Part shown: positions 1 to 11,003 of the stretch, one piece after another
Layout of the letters: every line of letters begins with the position of its first letter
Numbering within the stretch: the stretch's first letter is position 1
From: Galbula dea
Lineage: Eukaryota > Chordata > Aves > Piciformes > Galbulidae
Length of the DNA: 64,000 nt
NCBI GenBank assembly: GCA_013399015.1
Contig: VWZX01002690.1
Location: 186,001-250,000, forward strand
Direction: 5' to 3'
Program-made: the position numbers and the translations under genes
The notes under the pieces: generated by a model
The model's input: the letters and a program-made list of their open reading frames with translations, nothing else
Databases searched by the model: none
What the model was told of the DNA's origin: nothing

Positions 1-1735
1 CAACTTAGAAAGTGATGTGGGTTTTTCTGTTTTGTTTTCAAAGCTGGATGCCTAAAGTTAAGGTTCTAACTGTGTTTAGTTATCAGTTTGTCTCCACTAA
101 AGGCACTCTGAAATCTTCCCCTGAAACAATCCTCTGTATAAAAAGTATAGATTTTGTGATGTGAAATATTTTCTGGACTTGTGAATGTGGCTTCTAAATA
201 GTGCTTGATGGCAGGATTTTAATGAATTGAGAAAATTGGTTTGAAAAAGTCACTATATGGGGAGGTTCAGTTCCCATTTTAAAAGGTTTTCATTTTTTAT
301 GGTGTGATATACAATAAATGAATGCTAACTATTGAAAAACTGAACCAAGGAAAAGCAAATGATAAAAGTCATAAACAAAATAAAATAAACAATTTTACAA
401 TCAAACAAACAAAAAGAATACTTCAATTGACCAGAAATCAAATAACACTTCTTTTAAAATTTCACTTTATAGGAAATTCCTAGAACAAGTTTGTTCTCCT
501 GTCTTTTATTTCAAAAAAGGAAGGGATGTTTTATATCAGGAAATTCCCCTGAAATGAAAAATTCTTTCTCCTACAGCTCCAATGCCCAGATTTTCTAGTT
601 ACTTAGGAACTCCAAGAGATTTTAGAAGGAGTGTGAGTGCAAATCAGTTTCTTTATCTGGGCTACTTGCAATGATAATGCACTTTTCTAGTGAAAAGGAG
701 TAAAATGCAGAGAGTCAATTTTATAAACGTGGCCATAATTCAGTACCACAATCCTTAAAACACTAGAACAAATAGAAAGCATAAAACAAAAGAGAGGAAG
801 CAAATAATTTGAAAATATTTTTCATTACCTATTTTCACTTGTTTCACAGTGTTTCTTCTTTTTCTCCATGATACTTTACTGCATAATTCCAAACTGCAGA
901 TAATTTTGACTGCTTTCCCTTTATTACTAGCTATTAAATTTTATTTAAGCTTTATCATTTTTAAGGGGTTGGGTGGGATAAAGTGAAGCTTCTAATTTGG
1001 AATTCTGCTCTAATCTCTGATTTTAAAGTGCTACAGGCTAGAGTTTTACATAGTAATATATGGGTAACAGATAGATGTGATATACACCCACACCTTTGCA
1101 TATCAACCTCCAGAGTGGTCTGTATGTCTTGCATGAATCATTAATCTATTACAGCAGCTTAAAAAGTTAGCTTTAAGGTTAAGACAGTACAAGTTGTACA
1201 TAACTATAAATGTTCTTACACCAACAATTTTCACTCTACTATGGGAGCAGCATGGAAATGTTTTGTGTGTGAAAATTCAAAGCCAAAACTTGCTGTCTTA
1301 GAACTGATGCTCCTAGGAATGACTTACTGACAATATCCATTTCTTCTAGGGCAAGTTCAAAGCCCACACATGAAGCCTTGGCCCATCACAGAAATCTGGG
1401 AACTGCTTTTAGGGTTAGGATTTTTTATTATCCTTGTTGTAGGCTGTCAGGCTGAGGGTCCACATTTGTAATTCATGTTTAGAATTCAATCATTTTCATG
1501 ATGGACAAAAATGTGAAAGCAAAGACAATACAGAGTAGAAGTATCTGTGGTTTCTTATTCCAGTGAAAGAAAGTAGTTGACCACAATAGTCCCTTTTGGG
1601 CTTCAAAACTGAATGAAGCTTCTATATTTTATAGTTGGGTTGGGCTCAAGGTTTTGGGTTTGTTTTATCTTTTGGGGAGTGAGGACAGTTAATCCTGAAA
1701 GACACTCCTCCCACCCTGAAGTTTAAGGCTGTTTT
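1..1735. other. AT-rich non-coding DNA, nothing recognised
   Basis: Ordinary AT-rich vertebrate non-coding sequence with short A/T runs. No open frame of note, no repeat family and no RNA gene that I can recognise. CpG is almost absent, which contrasts with the segment that follows. Confidence 0.6.
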
Positions 1736-2070
1736 CAGACTTGGCCAAACGTTTGATTTTTGTGATTATTGCTAGGATTACCCCACCGACACCCCACCCC
1801 ACCCTAGCCCAGCTCGAGATGGAAACTAAAATTGTGATTGAGCTATTTGGTCCCAGCGGCCCTGCCTGTGCTGAGCAAATGGTTCCATGTCACTCGCTGC
1901 ATCACAATATCGGAGCTGCGGCGCTCGGTGGCAGCTAATCCTCTGAGCCCGTTAATAAGCTTAGGAGCACGTTCATTGAAGACTGACGCGTTAGTCACAA
2001 ACAGGGAGAAAATATCTACTGGGGGAAGCTGAATTGGTTTTAATCATCTGCTAATCACCAGTAATGAGAC
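1736..2070. promoter_or_regulatory. Candidate conserved non-coding element (enhancer-like)
   Basis: CpG is nearly absent before this point, but this ~330-bp stretch carries about a dozen CpGs, including GCGGCGCTCGG and GACGCGTT. Sites that homeodomain and NFI proteins are known to bind are visible: the palindrome TTGGCCAA (1741-1748), GGATTA (1775-1780) and TAATCC (1936-1941), the last two being OTX/PITX/GSC-type sites in opposite orientation. TTAATAA and TAATCA follow. Short frames of 64-65 codons cross the stretch but overlap one another and resemble no protein. I infer a regulatory element preserved by selection; conservation was not measured. It could instead be the edge of a weak CpG island shared with the GC-rich block to its right. 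Confidence 0.45.
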
Positions 2071-2229
2071 CTACTCTGGGGAAGAAAAGAAAAACAGATA
2101 GTCAGAGGGAGGTTTTGTTCTTCACAGCGGAGTAACAGGGAATGAGAGGGCAGCTGTTATTAGGAGAGAAAAGATGGAAAGAAAGGAGGGATTTGGCCAG
2201 ACCAGATGAAACTTCTTCTGCGGCTCACT

Positions 2230-2640
2230 GTTTTGTTAGCTGAGTGTTTCTTTCATTCAGCCTCCAAAACTTCAGATCTGTCAGCCCCTCTGAAAGCCCT
2301 GGCCCACCTCTCCAAACCTCCGAGGAGAAAAGGCGACACCACCTCAGCGCCGACCCCCGGATCCCCCACAGCCCAAACCCCGTACTCTGGACCCCCACAG
2401 CCCAAACCCCCACGTCCTGATCCCACACAGCCCAGCCCCTATGACCCAAAACCCTGGGCCCTGCCAGCCCCTTCCCCCAGCCCCGTTGCTCCAGCTGCCA
2501 GGCAGTGGTGGGCCCTGGCCAACGAGTCCAGGACACGACAGAGCAGCCAACTTGGCCACCCCCGAAGGGCCAATAGAGCTGCAGGGTGGGTTTGCCTTAT
2601 CAGGGAGATGCTCCTCTGAAGATGCACGTCCTTGAAGGTG
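2230..2640. other. GC-rich, C-biased block
   Basis: A GC-rich stretch (C-rich on the plus strand) in AT-rich surroundings, with a handful of CpGs and a short tandem repeat inside it (2359-2448). A 137-codon frame crosses it, but its product is proline-rich only because the DNA is CCC-rich, and frames on the other strand are equally long. It lies 150 bp right of the CpG-retaining segment at 1.74-2.07 kb, so the two may form one weak CpG island. No TATA box or obvious transcript start is visible. Confidence 0.5.
2359..2448. repeat. 30-bp minisatellite, three imperfect units
   Basis: Three head-to-tail units of 30 bp begin at 2359, 2389 and 2419. Each starts GGA/GAT-C and carries a core close to CCCACAGCCCAAACCCC; the third unit is the most diverged. 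The period is a multiple of three, so it creates a 10-residue periodicity in the overlapping chance reading frame. Confidence 0.8.
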
Positions 2641-5600
2641 ACTTTCTGCTCAGTCACAGAAAGTTGGGCTTTGAGGTGACTAGTGGGAATAAGTCAAGAG
2701 GAGGAATATATCTGCCACAGCTCATGACAAAGCTGCACAAGGAGGCATGGTGGCCTGGCTGGGGTGTCAGCTTTCCTTCCCACTAGGAAGACCTGAGGGT
2801 TTGTTTCAGGTTGCAGACATCATGTTCTGCAGGTAAAAGGTGAATAAAAAGCAAAACAATGGTCCTTAAGAAGAACTATAACAGGACCATGCTCCATGCA
2901 TTGTGCAGATCAACATCCTTAATTCCAAGGGGCTGCTATAAGGACCTCTGCAAGACACTGAATATAGGAGGTCACTCAACAGTAAGGCCTGAGTATCTTC
3001 TTCAGTGAGATCATGTGGGGTTTGGGTTTTGTTTGTTTGGCTTTTTTGTTTGTTTGTTTTAATTGGGTTTAATTTCTAGCTTATAATTGTACATCTGGCT
3101 CAGAGACAGGAAGAAAGCCCTTAGCTACATTTGTAAAAATCCAAGCTTGGATGAGCTCTTTAAGTGATTATAAAGTTGACTAAATGTAAAGGCTTCGCAA
3201 AAGCAGTGATTTCAGACACATGCTAAGATGTGTCTCTATTTCATTTTCTGTATATTTTTAGGGAGCTTAAGTGGGGTGGGTAGCTCACTCTTTGGAAAAA
3301 AAAAAGGATTTTTAAAATGTCATGCTTCATTTGGCTGCATGGAAAAGCTGAGTGTCAGATGTCCTGTCAGGAAAGAAGGTACACTGGTATGCAATGTGCA
3401 AACGTTTTATTTTGAAGAACTCCTTCACAGCCTCACTTCATGGAAGTGAGTTGCCCAACTTAGTCACATAGCAAAGAGAAGTCTATATCCTGATTTAGGT
3501 TTAATTTCTTGGTTTAGAGCTCATGGCAGCAGGATATCTGAAAGGCAATATGTGCCTCATTTGTATTTTGTTTTATTTTTGTCTGCAGGTTTTCTTTTTC
3601 TTGTCTCCACCATCAGGAAATGGGTCCTGGTACAGCAGGATAAGGAAAGAACATTAGTCCAGGGAAAGTTTTTAATCTCTTCTTCATAGCTTGTTTATTA
3701 AGAGTGGAAATGTGCAAGACTATTGTTTTGCTTAGGATCATCACAGCTTTCTGGAGCTCTGGGAATAGGTGCTGCCTATAGGTGTGGGGTTTTTTTGAAA
3801 AACAAAACTTCATCAGCAGCAAGTTTTCTTAGTCCCCTTGAACAGAAGGACTTGAGAAGTTTTATATGTGAGGACAGAAACACTTCTTTAAATTCCTGTT
3901 GTTCTGATATGACCTTGTTCCAGTGCCACTGAAGGTCCTTTGGGTTATAATGAGAAGAGAGAACCACTGATTTTAGAGAGGGGAAAAAAACAAAACAAGG
4001 AAAATATAAACACCTTTTCCTGTGTCCTAAACAAACTGATTCATGTGGTGCCACTTACTCCTGTTGGATTAATCCATGGATGAATGAAACCTGTTCTTTA
4101 GAAGCTGCTACATATTTTGGAACCATCTTTCTCATTGGTTTCACATAGAAAACCTGGAAGGTCTCACAAGAAAATAAAGAAAAAAACATTGGACATAAAG
4201 ACACTTCAAGGCAGAAAGAAACCTCTGACTGCTTGTTGAAGACCCCCAGGCCTCCCAAGCCATAAGGAGTCATGGATTGATGAAATAGTAATCTCCAGCA
4301 TTAAGACAACGTGCAGGAAGTGGTGTTTCAATACATTGGATAGACACTGGAGACAGAAAATGAACTTAGAAAGATGTCTCTCTATTCAAAATAACACTAC
4401 CAGGGATGCCAGGCACAGTCATAGTGACCTAGTGCATAGACTCCTTCTAATGTGAGAGCAACTCAGCCATGGTAGCAAGCACGTCACTGAAGCCTTGAGG
4501 TAATGTTTAATTGCACTCTTTTCCTTGTCTTTTTTCCACAAGTATATTCAGGACTGTACTGATGTTTTCTCAGCTAGTTCATCTGTCTCTGCATTTTATC
4601 TTTCTGTCTGTCAGCCTTATTAGCATACTTTGACAGATTAGAAGGCTAAGGTCAAACAAACAAATCCCCATAGAAATACTGCTAATTATTGTCATATGTT
4701 TTTAAATACTTTTGCTTCTTCAAAGAAATTTCATAAGGAACCAAATTCGACTCTTCAGTCTAACTGTTTCTTTTATGACCCCCTCCTCTCCTTAACATTC
4801 TTTTTCCTAGTCACCCTAACCCTACCCCCAATTCTCACTTTTTTAGTCAAGCAATTAACTACCAACAAAACCACAGGGCTTCACATAAACTACCTGTTGT
4901 GGAAGGTACCTGGAGAACATATTAATGCAGAGTGAGTAGCATTCAGCGAGCCAGCAAACAGAAGCTTGGGTGGCTTCTCTGTCTTGTGATGTTTGAAGAA
5001 GTAAAAGACACTTTTTTATTGATGGCAAAGTGACACAGATCATCAGTGTCAAAGTGACACAGATCATTCTTCTTCCAGAATCCTGCTCAGGGACTAGTGA
5101 GGGCTGCATACAACTGTGGTGAACAGTTGGGTCCTTCACACCTCAGCATTTTCACTTTACTGATAGGGTGAGGAGAATTGGTTAGGACCTGGAGGTAGAG
5201 TCAGAAGGCCAATGAGTTATGCATTAGTACCAGCTGCAAGTTCTCTTCACTTTCAGCTTCTTAGAAGACAAAGCAGAGTATGTAGGTTGTCTGAGGCTGG
5301 CTGAAAGCAAAAAATCAAAACCCAAACTACAAAAGGCCAACACATTCAGTTGGGAAGAATGATTATGACCACAGTCAGCTGAATACTTTCTGTATTAATT
5401 GTTGGCCAAGGGAAATAATAAGGGAGGAGTTGTTCAGATAAAGGAAAATATTCTCTTTTTGTGAGGATGAGACAACAGGTGGCTAAAATAAATAGGGAGG
5501 GAGTGGTTTTGGGACAAGAGAAGCAACAAAACAAACCTGATGAGCTTAATGAGCAGACATGTACTTATTTTATGCCTCTACTTTTCTATTAATTTCCAGA

Positions 5601-6640
5601 CACTTCCATGCTTCAAGACAAAATATCTCTTTTTAAAAGCCTTAATTGTTTGACAGGTATGCAAAGGTAGCATTGCCAAACCTTGTTCGTGGCAGGTAAA
5701 TCATTACATGGCCTAAGACAGTGTTCATTAGCAGCATTGTCAATCAAGGGAGAGTCCTGCCAGAGAATTGCTGCTGATACGACAGGGTCAGAGACGAAAA
5801 TATTCAGTCTCTATTCATCCATCAGACTTCTTTTTTTTTTTAAATCAATTTACAGCACAATAATTGAGTGAAGTTTATTGTGCTGCCCCTCAAACAATGT
5901 AAGATTTGGTGATTATAAATCTCTTGATAGTGAGACCACAGGAAAAAAAAAAAAAAACAAACAGAAAGAGAGAATGAGAGAGGTAAAAAGGAGGAAGGAA
6001 GCAGGAGAGTTGGGAGATAAAAGCTAATTGTTAAGATAGATACTTTAAGAAGGGAAAGTTTCAACTGGAGAATACCTGTGTTTAAGATGAAAAATAAAAT
6101 AGTTGGGAGATGAAGTCCTCAGTTAAAGAAATTCTTCACCAAAGGTGAAGGGCTAAATTGCCATGTGTGTATCTGTATCATCTGAAATTATTCCACTGAT
6201 AAAACCAATGTGTCTCCCTGCCAGGGGAACAATACTGCTTTCAAAAGTATTGTTTCTTTCTGCTGTGTTGCAGAGCCCTTCTGTAAAACATTTTCCCCTT
6301 CCTACACCCAGCTGTGCACATCTCTGTGCACATATGTGTGTGGAAGGTCTGTGTGCTGGCTAGATCTCTGTGTCACAGGAGTAAACAAAAAATAAGAACA
6401 TTAGTATGGAAGAGGAAAACGAAGTGTCTCTTTCGAAGGCAGAAAGAGAAGGGCTTTCTACAGGGAGGAAAGCCCCCTTCTATCAGCCTGGCCACGGCTT
6501 TGACTCCCTGGACAAATTATCTAGAACTGTATTTCCAGCCCAGGAAAAAGGGTTTGTAAGCTTTCCTCTCATGCCCAGCACCCTCCAGAGACTTATGCTA
6601 AAGGGTTAAAATAAGTGCCATTGTCACTGTGTGCTGGCTC
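2641..6640. other. Non-coding DNA with minor simple repeats
   Basis: No gene or transposable element recognised. Small items only: a GTTT-rich run near 3020-3060, a 24-bp tandem duplication at 5026-5073, and A-tracts near 5941-5956. Short frames (up to 94 codons) show no family resemblance. Confidence 0.55.
5026..5073. repeat. 24-bp tandem duplication
   Basis: The 18-mer CAAAGTGACACAGATCAT occurs exactly at 5026-5043 and again at 5050-5067, giving a 24-bp period. The 6-bp spacer following each copy differs. This looks like a recent local duplication. Confidence 0.85.
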
Positions 6641-6999
6641 TCTGTAAACTGATGGTACTGATCAACATGGCCATGAACACGTCCGCTTTCCTCAGTTTGC
6701 TGTTTGGCTGATTTCAGCCACGTGAGAAATAGACCATTCCTGGATCTTCCTATCTGTACACTTCAGTGTAATTTTCAGAAATTCAAAAGAATGGGAGATG
6801 AATTCATTCTGAATTTCTGTCTCAAAATAAAGTTATACAATATCTGAGTGGTGACTCTTGAGGTGGTTTCTTAAACTCCCCTTCGTACAGCATCCACGCT
6901 CACAGGTTCTCCCCTCAGACCCCGACTTCTTTCTGGGACTCCTCAGGCTGATGCTGAACATATTTAAATCCTCCCCATAAAAGGTTTAGTCTAAGTTGC

Positions 7000-7362
7000 T
7001 TCTCCAGTACTTGTTTGAACATTAAATATGCAAATAATCATCATTACACTTCCAACAATTACACATGTTTGCGAGCACCATGTCAAGTACTGGCAGCAGT
7101 GCAATCATTTGTAAAGACAAATATTCCATTCCAAGAGATGTCATGCTGCTTAGAAGATTTCTTTTTGTATTAGTAGCCACACTGCTGCTTCATAAAGTGT
7201 GCAAATGAACGTGACAGTGCTGCCAATAGCTGCCAGCTCCTTCCTCTCGGCAGAGCAGATGTCAATCAACCATCCCAAACAGACAAGGCCTCAGCACTGC
7301 CTCAGACATTAAAGATGTAGGATGGAGAAGGGAGGGCGCAAACAACACCGGGGCTCGCCGTG
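7000..7362. promoter_or_regulatory. Candidate conserved non-coding element, left half
   Basis: This segment contains a perfect POU octamer ATGCAAAT (7028-7035). It also contains TGTCAATCA (7260-7268), which on the minus strand reads TGATTGACA, nine of ten positions of the PBX-MEIS composite site. CpGs are retained from about 7210 rightward (AACGTG, CTCGGC, CTCGCCG). No coding frame is present. These features suggest a developmental enhancer; this is inferred from motifs and composition, with no alignment. Confidence 0.45.
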
Positions 7363-7429
7363 CTCTTCTCTCTCTCTCTCTCTCCCTCCCTCTCCCTCCT
7401 CCTCTTTCCCTCTCTCTCTTTCTCTCTCC
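7363..7429. repeat. Pyrimidine tract, (TC)n/(CCCTCT)n
   Basis: 67 nt of uninterrupted C and T, starting as a TC dinucleotide run and passing into CCCTCC-type units. It sits between the two halves of the candidate regulatory element, an arrangement that may be incidental. Confidence 0.9.
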
Positions 7430-7760
7430 AAGGAGGCCTGAGGCCCTTGGAATATTTTAATTCCTGATTTCTGCCTATATTATGGCGTGTTTGTAACAGG
7501 CGAATTGTCATTTGTAGCTGTGAGGTGACATGAGAAGCTGCCTGTGACCGGAGGACAGGCGTGGGGCAGGCTTCCCTCCTCGCTGCTCTTGCCTCTCTTT
7601 CCCTCTCTCCCCCCCTCCTGCTCTTGATGTGGTTATGGATAATTGTCAGCCTTCACTTTTATCACATCCAAAGGAGCAGCTTAGGGAAGATGTGACTTTA
7701 GTCAGGACTAATCTTGCCTCTTCCTGAAGTGGGAAAATCCCAAGTATTGCAGGGTCCTAT
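7430..7760. promoter_or_regulatory. Candidate conserved non-coding element, right half
   Basis: The sequence right of the pyrimidine tract keeps CpGs (GGCGTG, GGCGAATTG, ACCGGAGG). It carries TTGTCA (7505-7510), TAATTGTCAG (7640-7649) and TTTATCACATC, all resembling TALE, homeodomain or GATA-type sites. A second pyrimidine-rich patch lies near 7590-7625. No open frame of note crosses it. Together with the left half it is the second-best enhancer candidate in the window; motif density is the only support. Confidence 0.45.
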
Positions 7761-8459
7761 TGATAACCCTTGTGCTTTTTTTTTTTTATGCCATAAAAGA
7801 CAGATGACTCTGGCAAGCTTGGGAGACTGCAGATAATGGGATTGACTTGGTACTTAAATCTCAGTGAACCAAGACAGCATAAGTAATTAGTGAATTGGAT
7901 CCATACTGGGGTGCTAATGATGGCTAATACTGCCCCACACCATTCTCAAAACCACCAGATACACATCCATCTCCTTCAGAGAGAACCGAGGGGACACTGC
8001 TTCTGCAGCCATCGCTTGGTTCTTCCTTAAAGCAGAATTTATCCTCTGGAAAAAGAAAAAAAAAATAATCTAATTTTCCTGGAGTGACATCCAGAAGAAC
8101 AAGTGACCATTCTGTCAGAAGAGTTCATTATGATCACAAATACCTCTGGTGTTTTTAATTAAGAAAGGCTAATTAAGAGAAACTACGCATTTATCTTCTT
8201 ATCTTGTTGTCAAGGGAAAAGTCACAAACACTAGCTCTATGCTGTCTGAAAGGGAGAGGCACTTCATATATTTGCAAATTTATTTAATTTTTATTGTCTT
8301 TCCCTCACAAAGGACAAACTTCACTCAAAAAAAAGTATATTTTTTTAACAACTGGCACTCCAACTTATATTAAGTGTAGCTCAACTCCACATCCTAATTT
8401 TCCTCCAGCTTAGTGTAACTGTTACAAACCAGCTTTCTGCCTCATTTTTCTTTCCCCAC
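7761..8459. other. AT-rich non-coding DNA with homeodomain-like motifs
   Basis: No gene recognised. TAATTAG- and TTAATTAAG-type motifs (about 7883 and 8155-8175) make part of it enhancer-like, but CpG is scarce and the motifs are common in AT-rich DNA, so I do not call an element here. Confidence 0.4.
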
Positions 8460-8660
8460 AGAGTGATAGCATTTTATCAGGATAATTTAGATAAATGTCT
8501 TTCCATGGGCTTTGCTTATCCTTCCAGGAGCTATGATCGACAAACAGCCACAGAAGATGAATGGCATCGTGTTTTGATCAAATGTATTCTCATCTAAAAG
8601 TCGGGAGGCTTTCAAGGTGAGGAGAACGTCTGTTTTCCTCAGACGTGCTCCTCAGAGGGT
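8460..8660 (+). promoter_or_regulatory. Candidate conserved element containing an exon-like segment
   Basis: Between a pyrimidine-rich run ending in CCTTCCAG (AG at 8526-8527) and a donor-like CAAG|GTGAGG (GT at 8617-8618) lies an 89-nt segment, 8528-8616. It retains CpGs (GATCGA, ATCGTG, GTCGGG) in a CpG-poor area. Of the three frames, one stops at the third codon and the others stop after about 15 and 22 codons. If spliced, it would therefore be a non-coding, terminal or 'poison' exon rather than an internal coding exon. Splice-site pairs of this quality do arise by chance, so confidence is modest. Confidence 0.3.
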
Positions 8661-9374
8661 GGTTCTCCTCCCTTCCCCTCCCCTCCTCCCCCTCCTGTGA
8701 ACTCTGGTTTGTGACTCTCTGTTAGGATGTTTCTTGTGTGCACATCAAATGCCCCGGACCCTAAACCCCAGGATGTGTCGCTGGAAGAGGAGGCAAACTT
8801 ATTCAACAGCCTTAGCAAAATGCTTTTACAGAAGACAGGTTGTTGTGGTGGGGCAGGAGGGAGGGGAATGGAACCCAGGCACCCTCCAGTTTTCCTGCTG
8901 CCAGCTAAATCCTAAAGCCAGACAACTGATTTTTACCTCTTTCAGCATGTTTGCAATTTGTTAAAGGACTTTGAAAAAGGTGTGACTCAAGGCAGGGTTG
9001 GGCTGTAGCAAACAAAGGGTTAAAATGCACTGTTACTGATTAACAGCAAAAAAAAAAGGCTCCTGCCAGACATGGACTTTTTTCTTCTTTTTTTTTTCCT
9101 CGTTTTTAATTTTTTTTTCATTAGGATTAAGCTGAAATCTTTCTTCTCCCTGACTGTCAGAAGAGTCTTAATTCTGTGCTGGGCTATCTCAGTACCTCGG
9201 TGGTTGTGTGTGTAGGAAATGCTTTTTGAGGAGAACTTCAACATCTGAAGAGGAAAAGCTGTTTAATACAGGGACTCTTCCTTTTCCTTCTCAGTCTGTA
9301 ACTGATTAGGAGGCATTGAGAGCTAATGTAGGATGAAAAGATGGGCAGATTCTCAGCTGATGAGGTGGCAGGAG
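8661..9374. other. Non-coding DNA with short pyrimidine and T-rich runs
   Basis: A CCCCTCCT-type pyrimidine run at about 8667-8697 and T-rich runs near 9078-9120. Two overlapping short frames (62 and 76 codons) near 8.73 kb have no recognisable product. Nothing else identified. Confidence 0.5.
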
Positions 9375-9375
9375 G

Positions 9376-9406
9376 GGTTGGTTTGTTGGCTGGTTGGTTG
9401 GTTGGG
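9376..9406. repeat. (TTGG)n microsatellite
   Basis: Short imperfect TTGG/TTTG/TGGC tetranucleotide run, visible as GGTTGGTTGGTTGG in its purest part. Confidence 0.8.
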
Positions 9407-9618
9407 GTAAGGATCTGATCTGGATCAGTACTAACCCAAGTTTCAACTGAGATGGGGCTAAAGCGTCAGCCCAGGGGCAGGCAGACTAGCCTTCAGCAGC
9501 AGAACTGCTCTCACCTCACTGACTCTTCCTGCTTCTCAAAGGGTAGAGAGATTCCTTCAGAAACTGCTGCTTTGCAAATTGCAGCTTTAACCTCATCCTT
9601 TCTGCTTGGCTCAGAGAT

Positions 9619-9849
9619 CCTTTTCTTTTCTCTTTTCTTTTCTTTTCTTTTCTTTTCTTTTCTTTTCTTTTCTTTTCTTTTCTTTTCTTTTCTTTTCTTT
9701 TCTTTTCTTTTCTTTTCTTTTCTTTTCTTTTTTCTTTTCTTTTTTCTCCCTTCCTTTTCTTTTTTTCTCCCTTCCTTTTCTTTTCCTTTTCTTATTTTCC
9801 TCTCTTTCTCTGTTCCTCCCTTCCTTTCTTTCTCCCTTCCTCTCTTTCT
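9619..9849 (+). repeat. (TTTTC)n microsatellite passing into a pyrimidine-rich tract
   Basis: The pure TTTTC pentanucleotide array runs from about 9632 to 9735. It degrades rightward into TTTTTTCTCCCTTCC-type units, two of which are duplicated near 9740-9780. Only isolated purines (an A near 9794, a G near 9812) interrupt the pyrimidine strand before 9849. A 201-codon frame (9452-10057) and a 140-codon minus-strand frame cross it, but their products are simple Phe/Leu/Ser and Lys/Arg/Glu translations of the array and should not be taken as genes. Length is probably polymorphic. Confidence 0.95.
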
Positions 9850-10701
9850 GCAGATAACAACTTGTGTGGTTCTTGCTTGTGCAGTTCTGTTTGTGCAGTT
9901 GCTGGATGCATGTATTGTTAAAATGAGAGGCATTTCTACAACACTAACAAATCTCAGTCTTTTAAATCTAAAACTGAATTCTGCCTCCTCCCTGACTAAG
10001 CTTCCTTTTGCTTTTCTGCTTACCCCTGATTTTAAGTTTTGGTTTACTTCTAAATAAATAAAATCTTATTTTCACCATGCAAGATTTGAAGTACCTTGTC
10101 TTGAAGAAACCTGAAATATTTTAAGTCTGTATGAATAAGCAGGGTCCCCATTTCATCTCTCCCAGTATTTTTTGGGAAGCACAGCAGGGCAGAATGGCAG
10201 GACAAGAGTATGAGAAATACTGAGAATACACCTACTGCAAAATTAGAATTCTGTTTGCTAAGGAAGGTTCCGATCCTTCAGGTTCCTTACTGTTTTGGAA
10301 GAGCTTCATTGTTTCTCTTCCTAACAGCCTGTACTTCTCCCTGAATAGGATAACTGCAGCTGCAGGACCCTGCATCACCAGTTTGGGGAGTTTGTCAGAT
10401 GCAGGGGAGTCTTGGAAGAGTTTTCTAGCACAAAGAGAAATGTCTCCCTTCTTTTGACCTAATTTGCTGAAGAATTTAGTAGTTACTCTCATTTCTGATG
10501 TCCTCCCTGGAACTAGCCCTAGAAATTGCAGGCACTGGTAGAAATAATTGTTATCACTGGACAATAACATCAAAAATATTACAATCCTCAGGTTTTAACT
10601 GCGGAAATATTATGCTATTTTTTCTCACCAAACAAGAAGGCTTTGACAGAAATGAGAGGGGGAAAAAAAAAGCTATAACTGATAACCATATGTGGCCACT
10701 T

Positions 10702-11003
10702 AAAAGAAAAAGAAAAGGAAAAAGAAAAATGGAAAGGGAAAGGGAAAGGAAAGAAAAGAAAAAGAAAAAGAAAAGGAAAAAGGGAAAGAAAAAGAAAAGG
10801 AAAAAGAAAGAAAAAGAAAAGGAAAAAGAAAAGAAAGAAAAAGAAAAAAGGAAAAGGAAAAGAAAAAGAAAAAAGGGAAAGAAAAAGAAAAGGAAAAAGA
10901 AAAAGAAAGGAAAAGAAAAGGAAAAAGAAAAGAAAGAAAAAGAAAAAAAGGAAAAGGAAAAGAAAAAGAAAAAAAAGGGAAAGAAAAAGGAAAAAGAAAA
11001 AGA
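10702..11003 (+). repeat. Long purine (GAAAAA/GGAAAA) tract with higher-order periodicity
   Basis: A near-continuous A/G strand, with 10731-11003 (273 nt) containing no pyrimidine at all. Units vary among GAAAAA, GGAAAA, GGGAAA and GAAAG. A longer pattern is visible: a block starting GGAAAAAGAAAAGAAAG at 10821 recurs from 10920 with few differences, a period of about 99 bp. Polypurine mirror-type tracts of this length are known to be able to form intramolecular triplex (H-DNA). A 186-codon Lys/Glu/Arg-rich frame and 104-136-codon Phe-rich minus-strand frames are artefacts of the tract. Confidence 0.95.

Noticed and set aside
2206..2619. 137-codon proline-rich frame
   Set aside because: Created by C-rich DNA and a 30-bp minisatellite; opposing frames are also open and no family is recognised.
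9452..10057. 201-codon open frame, the longest in the window
   Set aside because: Its central part is a Phe/Leu/Ser translation of the TTTTC microsatellite, with arbitrary ends and no domain.
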